From Thermomonospora echinospora (GTDB taxonomy: Bacteria; Actinomycetota; Actinomycetes; Streptosporangiales; Streptosporangiaceae), in the NCBI RefSeq assembly GCF_900108175.1, contig NZ_FNVO01000001.1, positions 399,499 to 463,498 of the forward strand: 64,000 nt of DNA. Reading direction: 5' to 3'. The position numbers and the translations under genes are program-made. The notes under the pieces were generated by a model. It was given only the letters and a program-made list of their open reading frames with translations. It did no database searches and was not told the origin of the DNA. Every line of letters starts with the position of its first letter. Position 1 is the stretch's first letter. Below, piece by piece: positions 1 to 13,097 of this stretch.

Positions 1-131
1 GAGCAGCCGCCGTGGTCCGGGGCGTACCAGCGGTCGCACCGCTCGCACCGCCTGATCACCAGCCGGTCGGCGGCGGCGCCGTCGAAGAACGGGTCGGTGC
101 GGCCGTCCCTGCGCATGATCCCGACGTCCAC
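1..131 (-). CDS. DUF35 OB-fold/zinc-ribbon protein (partial, N-terminus only)
   Basis: The gene runs off the left edge, so only about 43 N-terminal residues are visible. Reading leftwards from a GTG at 131, the protein begins VDVGIMRRDGRTDPFFDGAA and then shows a CxxC pair (CERC) followed by WYAP and a further Cys. This is the usual start of DUF35 proteins: an N-terminal helix, a rubredoxin-like zinc ribbon, then an OB fold. It follows the thiolase-like gene by 2 nt on the same strand. DUF35 partners form complexes with Ltp2-type thiolase-fold aldolases or with thiolases. Its role as partner of the neighbouring enzyme is inferred from this adjacency. Confidence 0.7.
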   Translation of the reverse strand, partial: MDVGIMRRDGRTDPFFDGAAADRLVIRRCERCDRWYAPDHGGC

Positions 132-133
132 GG

Positions 134-1300
134 CTAGGCCCCCTTCCGGTGTGGGCTGACGATCAGGGTGGAGTGGTGGTCCAGGATGCCGCCGTTGCCG
201 CTGACCAGGACCACGTCGTTCTTGGCGACTTGGCGTTCGCCGCCGTCTCCGCGGGCCTGGATCACCGCCTCTGACAGCGGGGTCATGCCCCACATGTAGT
301 ACGCCGACAGCTGGCCGCCGCCGGTGTTGGTGGGCAGTGCGCCGCCCGGCCCCAGCGCCCCGGACGCGGCGAACGCGCCGCCCTCGCCCTTGGCGCAGAA
401 CCCGTAGTCCTCCAGGGAGACCAGGACGGTGTAGGTGTAGCAGTCGTACAACTGGCAGATGTCGACGTCCTGGGCGGTGACCCCGGCCATCTTCATCGCG
501 GTCGGCCCGGAGACGGCGGCGCCGGTGGTGAGGCCGAACTCGCTGCCGCGCTCCTTGGAGTGCCCCGGGTGGCCCTGTCCCCAGCCCCAGATGTGGACGG
601 GCGGGCGCGCCAGGTCCCGGGCCCGGTCGGCGCCGGTGACGACGACCGCGATGGCGCCGTTGGAGACCAGGCAGCAGTCCAGCAGGTGCAGCGGCTCGGC
701 CACCCAGCGCGAGTTCTGGTGGTCGGCCAGCGTCATGGGCTCGCGCATCTGCGCCAGCGGGTTCATGACGGCCCACTGCCGGGTGCTGACCGCGATCGCG
801 CCGAGCTGCTCACTGGTGGTGCCGTAGCGGTTCATGTGGCGCCGGGCGGCCAGCGCGTACGGGGTGTTGACGTCGCGGAAGCCGAGCGCGGCGGTCATGC
901 CGCCGAAGCCGTACCACTCTCTGGCGTCGCGCTGGTAGGCGCTGCCCGACGACTGCCGGGGACGCAGCGGCGCGTCGGCGAACACGCACGCGACGGCGGA
1001 CGCGGCCCCGCTGATCACCGACATGGCCGCGTACGCCACCATGGCGCCGGCGGTGGCGCCGAAGGAGTTCATCACGGTCAGCACCCGCAGGTCGCGCAGC
1101 CCCATCGTGTCGGCCAGCTCGATGCCGGGGGAGCCGCCCAGCCCGTGACTGACCACCAGCCCGTCCAGGTCCGCCAGGCCCAGTCCGGCGTCGGTGACCG
1201 CGCGGCGCACCGCGTCGGCCGCCAGCCGGCGCGGGCTGCGCCCGTACACCCTGCCGAGCTCGGTCATGCCGAGCCCGGCGATCGCCGCCCCCTCACCCAT
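134..1300 (-). CDS. Thiolase-fold lipid-transfer/aldolase-like protein (Ltp2-type)
   Basis: A 388-residue thiolase superfamily protein starting MGEGAAIAGLGMTELGRV, with a GAGG-type Shine-Dalgarno just upstream. Family motifs include QLYDCYTYTVLVSLEDYGFC in the second half, LPTNTGGGQLSAYYMWG, and SGNGGILDHHSTLIV near the end. At the position where true thiolases carry the acyl-accepting Cys, this protein reads VMNSFGATAGAMVAY with no Cys. That fits the Ltp2/SCP-x-like group, which with a DUF35 partner performs retro-aldol cleavage of CoA thioesters during steroid side-chain degradation, rather than Claisen thiolysis. The DUF35 gene starts 2 nt downstream, consistent with a two-subunit complex. 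The substrate cannot be told from the sequence. A plain acetyl-CoA acetyltransferase annotation would miss the absent nucleophile. Confidence 0.8.
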   Translation of the reverse strand: MGEGAAIAGLGMTELGRVYGRSPRRLAADAVRRAVTDAGLGLADLDGLVVSHGLGGSPGIELADTMGLRDLRVLTVMNSFGATAGAMVAYAAMSVISGAASAVACVFADAPLRPRQSSGSAYQRDAREWYGFGGMTAALGFRDVNTPYALAARRHMNRYGTTSEQLGAIAVSTRQWAVMNPLAQMREPMTLADHQNSRWVAEPLHLLDCCLVSNGAIAVVVTGADRARDLARPPVHIWGWGQGHPGHSKERGSEFGLTTGAAVSGPTAMKMAGVTAQDVDICQLYDCYTYTVLVSLEDYGFCAKGEGGAFAASGALGPGGALPTNTGGGQLSAYYMWGMTPLSEAVIQARGDGGERQVAKNDVVLVSGNGGILDHHSTLIVSPHRKGA

Positions 1301-1347
1301 GGATCCTCACCATCCCCTCCCGCAGGTGCGTTCCCGGCAGCCACCGT

Positions 1348-1364
1348 ACCGAACCGCATTCGGT
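1348..1364. promoter_or_regulatory. 17-bp palindrome, candidate operator
   Basis: ACCGAACCGCATTCGGT has 6-bp inverted arms around a 5-bp centre. It lies 48 bp upstream of the thiolase-like start on the minus strand, in the gap between divergent genes. An almost identical palindrome occurs at 16481-16497. The binding protein is unknown. Confidence 0.35.
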
Positions 1365-1655
1365 GGGTTTCCGGGCGTCCCCGCGTAACGGGCCCCGGCG
1401 ATGGCGGTCCCGGTGGGCGCGAGGCCATGGCGGCCGGGGCCGGTCACCGGCCGGGCTCGGCGGAACGGCGGTGTCGGCGACAGGAATCCGGCCAGAACGC
1501 GGCGGTGTACGACGATGTGCGGGAGCTGCGCCGGATTCGCCGTCGGATCGGCTCGGCGGAACCGTTACCTTGGCTACCTTTACAAGATCCTGCCGGTCCC
1601 GGCATCGTCCCGGGACGGGGTGCCCGCGAACGGGCGACGATCCGCGGAGGGGCCG

Positions 1656-2570
1656 TTGACAGCGATCGTGACGGGGGCGGCCGGATTCCTCGGGCGCGCC
1701 CTCACCCGGGCACTACTGGACGGCGGTGAGCAGGTCGTCGGCATCGACCGCCTCCCGCTGGCCCCCGTCCCGGGCCTGACCGTCCTCACCGCCGACCTCA
1801 CCGCGGGCGACCCGATGGTGCGGGCCGCCCTGCAGAGCGGCGACAAGGTCTTTCACCTGGCGGGCCGCCCCGGGGTGCGCGACCGCACCGCCGGCATCGC
1901 CCGGCTGCGCCACCGCGACAACGTACTGGCCGCCGCCGCCGTCCTGGACGCCGTCCCGCCGCACGTCCCGCTGGTGGTCACCTCCTCCTCGTCGGTGTAT
2001 GGCGGCACCACGGACGGGCGGCCCAGCCACGAGTCCGACCCGCTGCGGCCACGCGGCGGCTACGCCCGCAGCAAGGTGCGGATGGAGGGCCTGTGCGCGC
2101 GGCGGCTCGCTGAGGGCGGGGCGGTGACGATCGTGCGCCCGTTCACGGTGGCGGGGGAGGGGCAGCGGCCCGACATGGCGTTCTCGCTGTGGCTCGAGGC
2201 CGCCCGCGCGGGCCGGCCGCTGCGGCTGCTGGGCTCGCCGGACCGCACCCGCGACATCACCGACGTCCGGGACGCGGTGCGCGCGCTCATCGCCCTGGCC
2301 GAGGTGCGGGCGCGCGGCGTGGTCAACCTCGGCACCGGGACCGGCCACTCCCTGCGGCGGATGGCCGAGGCGGTGGCGGCCGCGCTCGGCACACCGGTGT
2401 CCTACGTGGTGGAGCCCGCCGGGGCCGACGAGGTGACCGACTCGCTCGCCGACGTCCGCAGGCTGGTGGAGCTCACCGGGTTCGCCCCTCGCACCGACCT
2501 GTTCGACGTGGTGGCCCGGCAGGCGCGCAGCATGGGCGCGGTGCCCGACGCCAGCGGGGTGCTGTCCTGA
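1656..2570 (+). CDS. NAD-dependent epimerase/dehydratase (extended SDR)
   Basis: A sugar-nucleotide-type extended SDR of 304 residues, translated from a TTG at 1656 that has GGAGG at 1646-1650. The longer reading frame upstream has no credible ribosome site, and the fold starts directly at this codon. The Rossmann motif GAAGFLG lies near residue 7. The Ser/Tyr/Lys triad appears as SSSSVYGG and the YARSK (YxxxK) motif. Late motifs include RDITDVRD and NLGTGTG, typical of UDP-glucose epimerase relatives. It probably epimerises, dehydrates or reduces an NDP-sugar or similar substrate in the cytoplasm; the substrate is not deducible. It stands alone, divergent from the thiolase-like gene and convergent with the peptidase downstream. 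Confidence 0.8.
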   Translation: MTAIVTGAAGFLGRALTRALLDGGEQVVGIDRLPLAPVPGLTVLTADLTAGDPMVRAALQSGDKVFHLAGRPGVRDRTAGIARLRHRDNVLAAAAVLDAVPPHVPLVVTSSSSVYGGTTDGRPSHESDPLRPRGGYARSKVRMEGLCARRLAEGGAVTIVRPFTVAGEGQRPDMAFSLWLEAARAGRPLRLLGSPDRTRDITDVRDAVRALIALAEVRARGVVNLGTGTGHSLRRMAEAVAAALGTPVSYVVEPAGADEVTDSLADVRRLVELTGFAPRTDLFDVVARQARSMGAVPDASGVLS

Positions 2571-2608
2571 CGGTCGCCCTGAGGGCCGCCCTGCCGCGCG
2601 CCCGCCGG

Positions 2609-8110
<5,502 letters not shown>

Positions 8111-8199
8111 TCGGCGCGGTTCCGCACGGACCCGTTCCCGACCCGGCATGATGGGGCGGGTCGGGCACCGGCGGGTACGAGCGGACGGGAGTGCTGGGC

Positions 8200-9141
8200 G
8201 TGGCGGCTGAAACCGCACTGGAGGCGGCCGTGCGCCGCTACCTGGCGCACCTGGCCGCCGACCGGGGCCTGGCCGCCAACACGCTCAGCTCCTACCGCCG
8301 CGACCTGCGCCGGTACGCGCAGGCGCTGGCCGCCCGGGGCCGCCGGGCCGTCGGCGAAGTGACCGAGGGTGACGTACGGGGCTACCTGGCCGGGCTCGGC
8401 GAGGGGGACGCGACGCATCCGCCGCTGTCGGCCCGCTCGGCCGCCCGCGCGGTGGCGGCGGTGCGCGGGCTGCACCGCTTCGCCGTGCGGGAGGGGCTGG
8501 CCGCGGCCGACCCGGCGGCCGGCGTCCGGCCGCCCGCCTCGCCCAGGCCCGTGCCCAGGGCGATCTCCGTCGCCGAGGTGGAGCGGCTGCTGGCCGCCGC
8601 GCCCGGCGACACCCCGCGCGGGCTGCGCGACCGCGCCCTGCTGGAACTGCTGTACGGCTCGGGCGCGCGGATCTCCGAGGCGGTCGGGTTGGACGTCGGC
8701 GACTTCGACCTGACCGGCGGCCTGATCCGGGTCGCCGGCCAGGGCGGCCGGACCCGGCGGGTGCCGGTCGGCGAGCACGCCCGGCGGGCCGCCGAGGCGT
8801 ACCTGGCGCGGGCCCGCCCCGAACTCGCCCGGGACGGCGGGGCGATGCCCGCGCTGTTCCTGAACGCCCGCGGCGGGCGGCTGTCGCGGCAGGGGGCGTG
8901 GATGGTGCTGCGCGCCACCGCCGAACGGGCCCGGCTGGCGGGCGTGTCACCGCACACCCTGCGGCACTCGTTCGCCACCCACCTGCTGGACGGCGGAGCC
9001 GACGCGCGGGTCGTCCAGCAGTTGCTCGGGCACGCCCCGGCCACCACCGCGCTCGCCCCGGGCCGGCAGGCGTGTGCGCTGGTCACCGAGGGGCTGCTGC
9101 AGGAGGTGCACGCCACCTCCCACCCGCGGGCACGAGGCTAG
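8200..9141 (+). CDS. xerD: XerD-like tyrosine recombinase lacking catalytic Tyr and Lys
   Basis: A XerC/D-family recombinase of about 313 residues; the GTG at 8200 has GGGAG at 8187-8191 (a GTG at 8191 is the alternative). The N-terminal SAM-like core-binding domain (about 1-90) and the catalytic domain are intact in outline: GARISEAVGL gives Arg-I, SPHTLRHSFATHLL gives His-II/Arg-II, and QLLGH gives His-III. However, the hairpin Lys of GKG is Gln (GQGGRTRR, CAG at 8740-8742). The nucleophile context TTQIYTLVT is replaced by TTALAPGRQACALVT: an 18-nt insertion (9049-9066) plus Cys (TGT at 9073) in place of Tyr. No Tyr codon is present in any frame nearby. Position before parA-scpA-scpB is the conserved actinobacterial one. 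As read, it should be unable to cleave DNA. Confidence 0.85.
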   Translation: MAAETALEAAVRRYLAHLAADRGLAANTLSSYRRDLRRYAQALAARGRRAVGEVTEGDVRGYLAGLGEGDATHPPLSARSAARAVAAVRGLHRFAVREGLAAADPAAGVRPPASPRPVPRAISVAEVERLLAAAPGDTPRGLRDRALLELLYGSGARISEAVGLDVGDFDLTGGLIRVAGQGGRTRRVPVGEHARRAAEAYLARARPELARDGGAMPALFLNARGGRLSRQGAWMVLRATAERARLAGVSPHTLRHSFATHLLDGGADARVVQQLLGHAPATTALAPGRQACALVTEGLLQEVHATSHPRARG

Positions 9142-9182
9142 GGCCAGGCCACACCCAATCCATGCCATCGGCGCGCGTCGCC

Positions 9183-9211
9183 TTGAGCCGATACCCGCGG
9201 CCCCCTAAAGT
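9183..9211 (+). promoter_or_regulatory. Promoter for parA
   Basis: TTGAGC (9183-9188), a 17-bp spacer and TAAAGT (9206-9211) form a good SigA-like promoter. It lies 43 bp before the parA GTG, in the gap after xerD. Confidence 0.6.
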
Positions 9212-9254
9212 CCCCGTTTTGGACGGTAACCAGGCCGCCGGGAAGGTTAAAGCC

Positions 9255-10163
9255 GTGACCAGTACGCCAGAGGCCGCCGAGAGCGAGCTCTCGGTTGCCC
9301 TGACCGATCCCCGTCAGGCCATCGGCCCGACGGGACGGCCCCTGCCCGTGTTCCCCGAGCCCGAGCCGCTGACCGAGCACGGTCCGGCGCGCATCGTGTC
9401 GGTGTGCAACCAGAAGGGCGGGGTCGGCAAGACCACCACCACCATCAACCTGGGCGCCGCGCTGGCCGAGCAGGGACGCCGGGTGCTGCTGGTCGACTTC
9501 GACCCGCAGGGCGCGCTGTCGGTCGGCCTGGGCAAGGGCGACCCCCGCCAGCTGGAGCTGACGGTCCACAACCTGCTGCTGGAGAGCAGCGTCGGCTGGG
9601 AGGACATCGTCCTGGACGCCGGCGTCGATGGCATGGACCTGCTGCCCAGCAACATCGACCTGTCGGGCGCGGAGGTCCAGCTCGTCCACGAGGTCGGCCG
9701 CGAGTACATCCTGGCCGGGGTGCTCAAGGCGGCGGTGCCCGAGTACGACTACATCCTGATCGACTGCCAGCCGTCGCTGGGCCTGCTGACCATCAACGCG
9801 CTGGCCGCCAGTCACGGCGTGCTGGTGCCGCTGGAGTGCGAGTACTTCGCCATGCGGGGCGTCGCGCTGCTGATGGAGACGATCGAGAAGGTGCAGTCCA
9901 GGATCAATCCGGACCTGGAGATCGACGGCGTGCTCGGCACCATGTACGACTCGCGCACCCTGCACACCCGCGAGGTGCTGCAGCGGATCGTGCAGGCGTT
10001 CGGCGACCGGGTGTTCCACACCGTGATCAACCGGACCGTGCGCTTCCCCGACGCCACCGTGGCCGGCGAGCCGATCACCTACTTCGACCCCTCCTCGATG
10101 GGCGCCAACGCCTACCGCGAGCTCGCCAAGGAGGTCCTGATGAGGTGGAAGGCGGCCGGCTGA
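9255..10163 (+). CDS. parA: ParA/Soj-family ATPase
   Basis: A 302-residue MinD/ParA ATPase from a GTG at 9255, with GGAAGG upstream. After a roughly 45-residue Pro-rich N-terminal extension come the deviant Walker A motif KGGVGKTTTTINLGA, the switch I region DFDPQGALSVGLG and Walker B IDCQPSLGLLT. Homologues dimerise on ATP and bind DNA nonspecifically; this locus-specific copy accompanies scpA/scpB in actinobacteria. No parB is adjacent, so it is probably an orphan ParA tied to condensin loading rather than the oriC ParAB system. That assignment is inference from gene order. Confidence 0.88.
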   Translation: MTSTPEAAESELSVALTDPRQAIGPTGRPLPVFPEPEPLTEHGPARIVSVCNQKGGVGKTTTTINLGAALAEQGRRVLLVDFDPQGALSVGLGKGDPRQLELTVHNLLLESSVGWEDIVLDAGVDGMDLLPSNIDLSGAEVQLVHEVGREYILAGVLKAAVPEYDYILIDCQPSLGLLTINALAASHGVLVPLECEYFAMRGVALLMETIEKVQSRINPDLEIDGVLGTMYDSRTLHTREVLQRIVQAFGDRVFHTVINRTVRFPDATVAGEPITYFDPSSMGANAYRELAKEVLMRWKAAG

Positions 10164-10242
10164 CCCCCGGCGGGAGGCGGGCGCGCCGGGCGTGCGGCCG
10201 CCGATGCCGGGTCAGTGGTCCGGTTCCGTTACGGTTTGCAAT

Positions 10243-11139
10243 GTGAAGCACACCGCCGCCCCGCAGACCGGCGCCACCCAGGTCGCCGCCGCGCAGGCGG
10301 AGGAACGGCCCGGGGGCTTCCAGGTCCACCTGGACAACTTCGAAGGTCCCTTCGACCTGTTGCTGGGGCTGATCTCCAAGCACAAGCTCGACATCACCGA
10401 GGTGTCGCTGCACAAGGTCACCGACGAGTTCATCGCCTACATCCGCTCGCGCGGCGCCGAATGGGAACTGGACCAGGCCAGCCACTTCCTGCTGGTCGCG
10501 GCGACCCTACTGGACCTGAAGGCGGCGCGGCTGCTGCCGTCGGGCGAGGTGGACGACGAGGAGGACCTCGCCCTGCTGGAGGCCCGCGACCTGCTGTTCG
10601 CGCGGCTGCTGCAGTACCGCGCCTACAAGGAGGTCGCCAAGGTCCTGGCCGGGCGGATGGCCGAGCAGTCCCGGCGCTTCCCCCGCACCGTGCCGATGGA
10701 GCCCAGGTTCGCCAACCTGCTGCCGGAGGTGCTGCTGGGGCTGGGCCCGGCCGAGTTCGCCCGGCTGGCGGCCAAGGCGCTGGCGCCCAAGGGGCCACCG
10801 CCGGGGGTCTCGGTCGAGCACATGTACCAGCCGAAGGCCAGCGTCAGGGAGCAGGCCGCCATCGTGGTGGCCAAGCTGCGCCGGCTGCGGCAGGCCACCT
10901 TCCGGGCGCTGACCGCCGACTGCCAGGGGACGTTCGAGATCGTCGCCCGGTTCCTGGCGCTGCTGGAGCTGTACCGGGAGCGGGCGGTGACCTTCGAGCA
11001 GGTCGAGCCGCTGGGGGAGCTGCACGTCAGCTGGACCGGCAGTGACGACGGCGACGTGGCGGTCGGCGACGACTACGAGGGCTCCCGGGACGCCGAGGGC
11101 CGCAGGCGGGACGAGGACGGGCATGACCGCGACGACTGA
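10243..11139 (+). CDS. scpA: Segregation and condensation protein A (kleisin)
   Basis: ScpA, the kleisin subunit of the SMC-ScpAB condensin, 298 residues from a GTG at 10243. The family signature appears as FQVHLDNFEGPFDLLLGLIS, then ITEVSLHKVTDEFI and LVAATLLDLKAARLL. The C-terminal winged helix region (FRALTADCQGTFEIVARFLALLELYRE, seen in parts) precedes an acidic tail. A TACGGT hexamer ends 7 nt before the start, so a leaderless transcript is possible. It overlaps scpB by 17 nt, consistent with coupled translation of the two subunits. Confidence 0.95.
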   Translation: MKHTAAPQTGATQVAAAQAEERPGGFQVHLDNFEGPFDLLLGLISKHKLDITEVSLHKVTDEFIAYIRSRGAEWELDQASHFLLVAATLLDLKAARLLPSGEVDDEEDLALLEARDLLFARLLQYRAYKEVAKVLAGRMAEQSRRFPRTVPMEPRFANLLPEVLLGLGPAEFARLAAKALAPKGPPPGVSVEHMYQPKASVREQAAIVVAKLRRLRQATFRALTADCQGTFEIVARFLALLELYRERAVTFEQVEPLGELHVSWTGSDDGDVAVGDDYEGSRDAEGRRRDEDGHDRDD

Positions 11140-11719
11140 CCAGCCGTACCCCGGGCCGGGCGAGGCGCCGCAGCCGGGGCTGCGGGCGTCCATCGAGGCG
11201 ATCTTGATGGTGGTGGACGAGCCGGTGGCCGAGGTGACGTTGGCGCAGGTCCTGGAACGGCCCCGCCGGGAGGTCGCCGCCGCCCTGCGGGAGCTGTCGG
11301 CCGAGTACACCGAGCAGGGCCGCGGCTTCGACCTGCGGGAGATCGCCGGCGGCTGGCGCTTCTACACCCGCGAGACCTGCGCGCCCGTGGTGGAGCGGTT
11401 CGTCACCGACGGGCAGCAGGCCCGGCTGACCTCGGCCGCACTGGAGACCCTCGCCGTGGTGGCCTACCGCCAGCCGGTGAGCCGGGCCAGGGTCTCGGCG
11501 ATCCGCGGGGTCAACAGCGACGGGGTGATGCGCACCCTCACCCTGCGGGGCCTGATCGAGGAGGCCGGCCAGGACCCCGAGACCCAGGCCCATCTGTACC
11601 GCACCACCGGGTACTTCCTGGAGCGGCTGGGGCTACGCGGCCTGGAGGAGCTACCCGAGCTGGCGCCCTATCTCCCCGAAGACCTTCCCGACGACATCAT
11701 CGAGGACGAACGCAAGTGA
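11123..11719 (+). CDS. scpB: Segregation and condensation protein B
   Basis: ScpB, a winged-helix protein that binds ScpA as a dimer in the SMC complex; 198 residues. The ATG at 11123 lies inside the end of scpA. Motifs typical of the family are present: ASIEAILMVVDEPV, EIAGGWRFYTR, TSAALETLAVVAYRQPVSRA and IRGVNSDGVMRTLTLRGLIEE. An acidic C-terminus (LPDDIIEDERK) ends in a TGA that shares bases with the rluB GTG (GTGA overlap), so parA-scpA-scpB-rluB is a tight unit. Confidence 0.95.
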   Translation: MTATTDQPYPGPGEAPQPGLRASIEAILMVVDEPVAEVTLAQVLERPRREVAAALRELSAEYTEQGRGFDLREIAGGWRFYTRETCAPVVERFVTDGQQARLTSAALETLAVVAYRQPVSRARVSAIRGVNSDGVMRTLTLRGLIEEAGQDPETQAHLYRTTGYFLERLGLRGLEELPELAPYLPEDLPDDIIEDERK

Positions 11720-12456
11720 ACACCGACACCGACAACGAGGGCGTACGGCTGCAGAAGGTGCTGGCCGACGCCGGGGTGGGCAGCCGCCGCAACTGCGAGA
11801 AGCTCATCGCCGAGGGCCGGGTCAAGGTCGACGGCAAGGTGGTGTCCTGGTTCGGCGCCAGGGTCGACCCGGCCCGGGTCGTCATCCACGTGGACGGGCT
11901 GCGCGTGGAGACCCGCCCCGAGATGCGCTACTACGCGGTCAACAAGCCGCGCGGCGTGGTCAGCACCATGTCCGACGAGCGGGGCCGCAAGTCGCTGGCC
12001 GACTACGTGGACGTGCCCGAGCGGCTGTTCCACGTGGGCCGGCTGGACACCGACACCGAGGGGCTGATCCTGCTCACCAACGACGGAGAGCTGGCGCACC
12101 GGCTGACCCACCCCAGCTTCGGCGTGGAGAAGGTCTACCTCGCCGAGATCATCGGGCCGGTCCCGCGGGACTTGGGCAGGCGGCTGCGCGAGGGGGTCAC
12201 GCTGGACGACGGGCTCGCCAGGGCCGACCGGTTCACGCTGGTCGAGCAGCTCGGCAAGCGGGCGCTGGTGGAGGTGACCCTGCACGAGGGCCGCAAGCAC
12301 ATCGTGCGTCGCATGCTCAAGGAGGCCGGGCACCCGGTCCAGAAGCTGGCCCGCACCCAGTTCGGCCCCATCAGGCTCGGCGGGCTGAAGTCCGGCGGCC
12401 TGCGCGCGCTGACCATGAAGGAGATCGGCGAGCTCTACAAGGCGGTCGGGCTCTAG
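11716..12456 (+). CDS. rluB: rRNA pseudouridine synthase (RluB/RsuA family)
   Basis: A 246-residue 23S rRNA pseudouridine synthase. The N-terminal S4 RNA-binding domain (about 5-65) contains RLQKVLADAGVGSRRNCEKLI. The catalytic domain contains the family's GRLDTDTEGLILLTNDGELAHRL (catalytic Asp in GRLDTDTEG), shown here in parts, and HEGRKHIVRRMLKEAGHPV. The start GTG overlaps the scpB stop. RluB placement behind scpB is conserved across Gram-positives. It probably modifies the position corresponding to U2605 of E. coli 23S rRNA; that site is known for RluB and inferred here. Confidence 0.94.
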   Translation: MNTDTDNEGVRLQKVLADAGVGSRRNCEKLIAEGRVKVDGKVVSWFGARVDPARVVIHVDGLRVETRPEMRYYAVNKPRGVVSTMSDERGRKSLADYVDVPERLFHVGRLDTDTEGLILLTNDGELAHRLTHPSFGVEKVYLAEIIGPVPRDLGRRLREGVTLDDGLARADRFTLVEQLGKRALVEVTLHEGRKHIVRRMLKEAGHPVQKLARTQFGPIRLGGLKSGGLRALTMKEIGELYKAVGL

Positions 12457-12513
12457 AGACCACCGGTCCGCGACGGCATCGGGTCGCGGCCCTCGGCAGG
12501 GAGGAAGACGACA

Positions 12514-12876
12514 GTGGCGGTACGCGCGCTCCGCGGGGCGACCCAGGTGGACGCCGACGAGCGGGACCAGATCCTGGAGGCGACGACGGAGCTGGTCACC
12601 GAGGTGATGCGCCGCAACGGGCTGTCCACCGACGATGTGATCAGTGTGATCTTCACGACCACGCCCGACCTCAACGCCGAGTTCCCGGCGCTGGCCGCCC
12701 GTAAGCTCGGCTTTCATGAGGTGCCGCTGCTGTGCGCCAGCGAGCTGGACGTGCCGCACGCGCTGCCCCGGGTGATCCGGCTGATGGCCCACATCGAGAC
12801 CGACAGGCCCCGCTCGGAGATGCAGCACGTCTACCTGCGCGGCGCCACCGCGCTGCGGCTCGACATCGCCCAGTAG
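12514..12876 (+). CDS. aroH: Chorismate mutase, AroH class
   Basis: A monofunctional chorismate mutase of the trimeric AroH class (120 residues) converting chorismate to prephenate. It opens VAVRALRGATQVDADERDQI and shows TTTPDLNAEFPALAARKLG, PLLCASELDVP and HVYLRGATALRLDI. The active-site Arg of RGAT and the Glu/Arg set of the Bacillus enzyme are matched. It sits 58 bp after rluB and upstream of tyrA, which uses its product, so the pair supplies tyrosine. Confidence 0.93.
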   Translation: MAVRALRGATQVDADERDQILEATTELVTEVMRRNGLSTDDVISVIFTTTPDLNAEFPALAARKLGFHEVPLLCASELDVPHALPRVIRLMAHIETDRPRSEMQHVYLRGATALRLDIAQ

Positions 12877-13097
12877 CGCGGTCCGGCAGCCCGGACGCCC
12901 ATCGGACCCTCGCCGTTCGGCGGCCCACGGGTCCGCCAGCGGCCGTTCCCAGGCCCCTGCCCCACGACGGGCGGGGGCCTGTGCCGTTCGGCCGGTGGAC
13001 GCGGGCCGTGCGGCGGCGCCGTTCCACCGGTGTCCGGGCCGGCGGGTGCGGCGGCCGGCGACGACGGAGACGTGCTGGTGACCGTTAGTCTGAGTGC

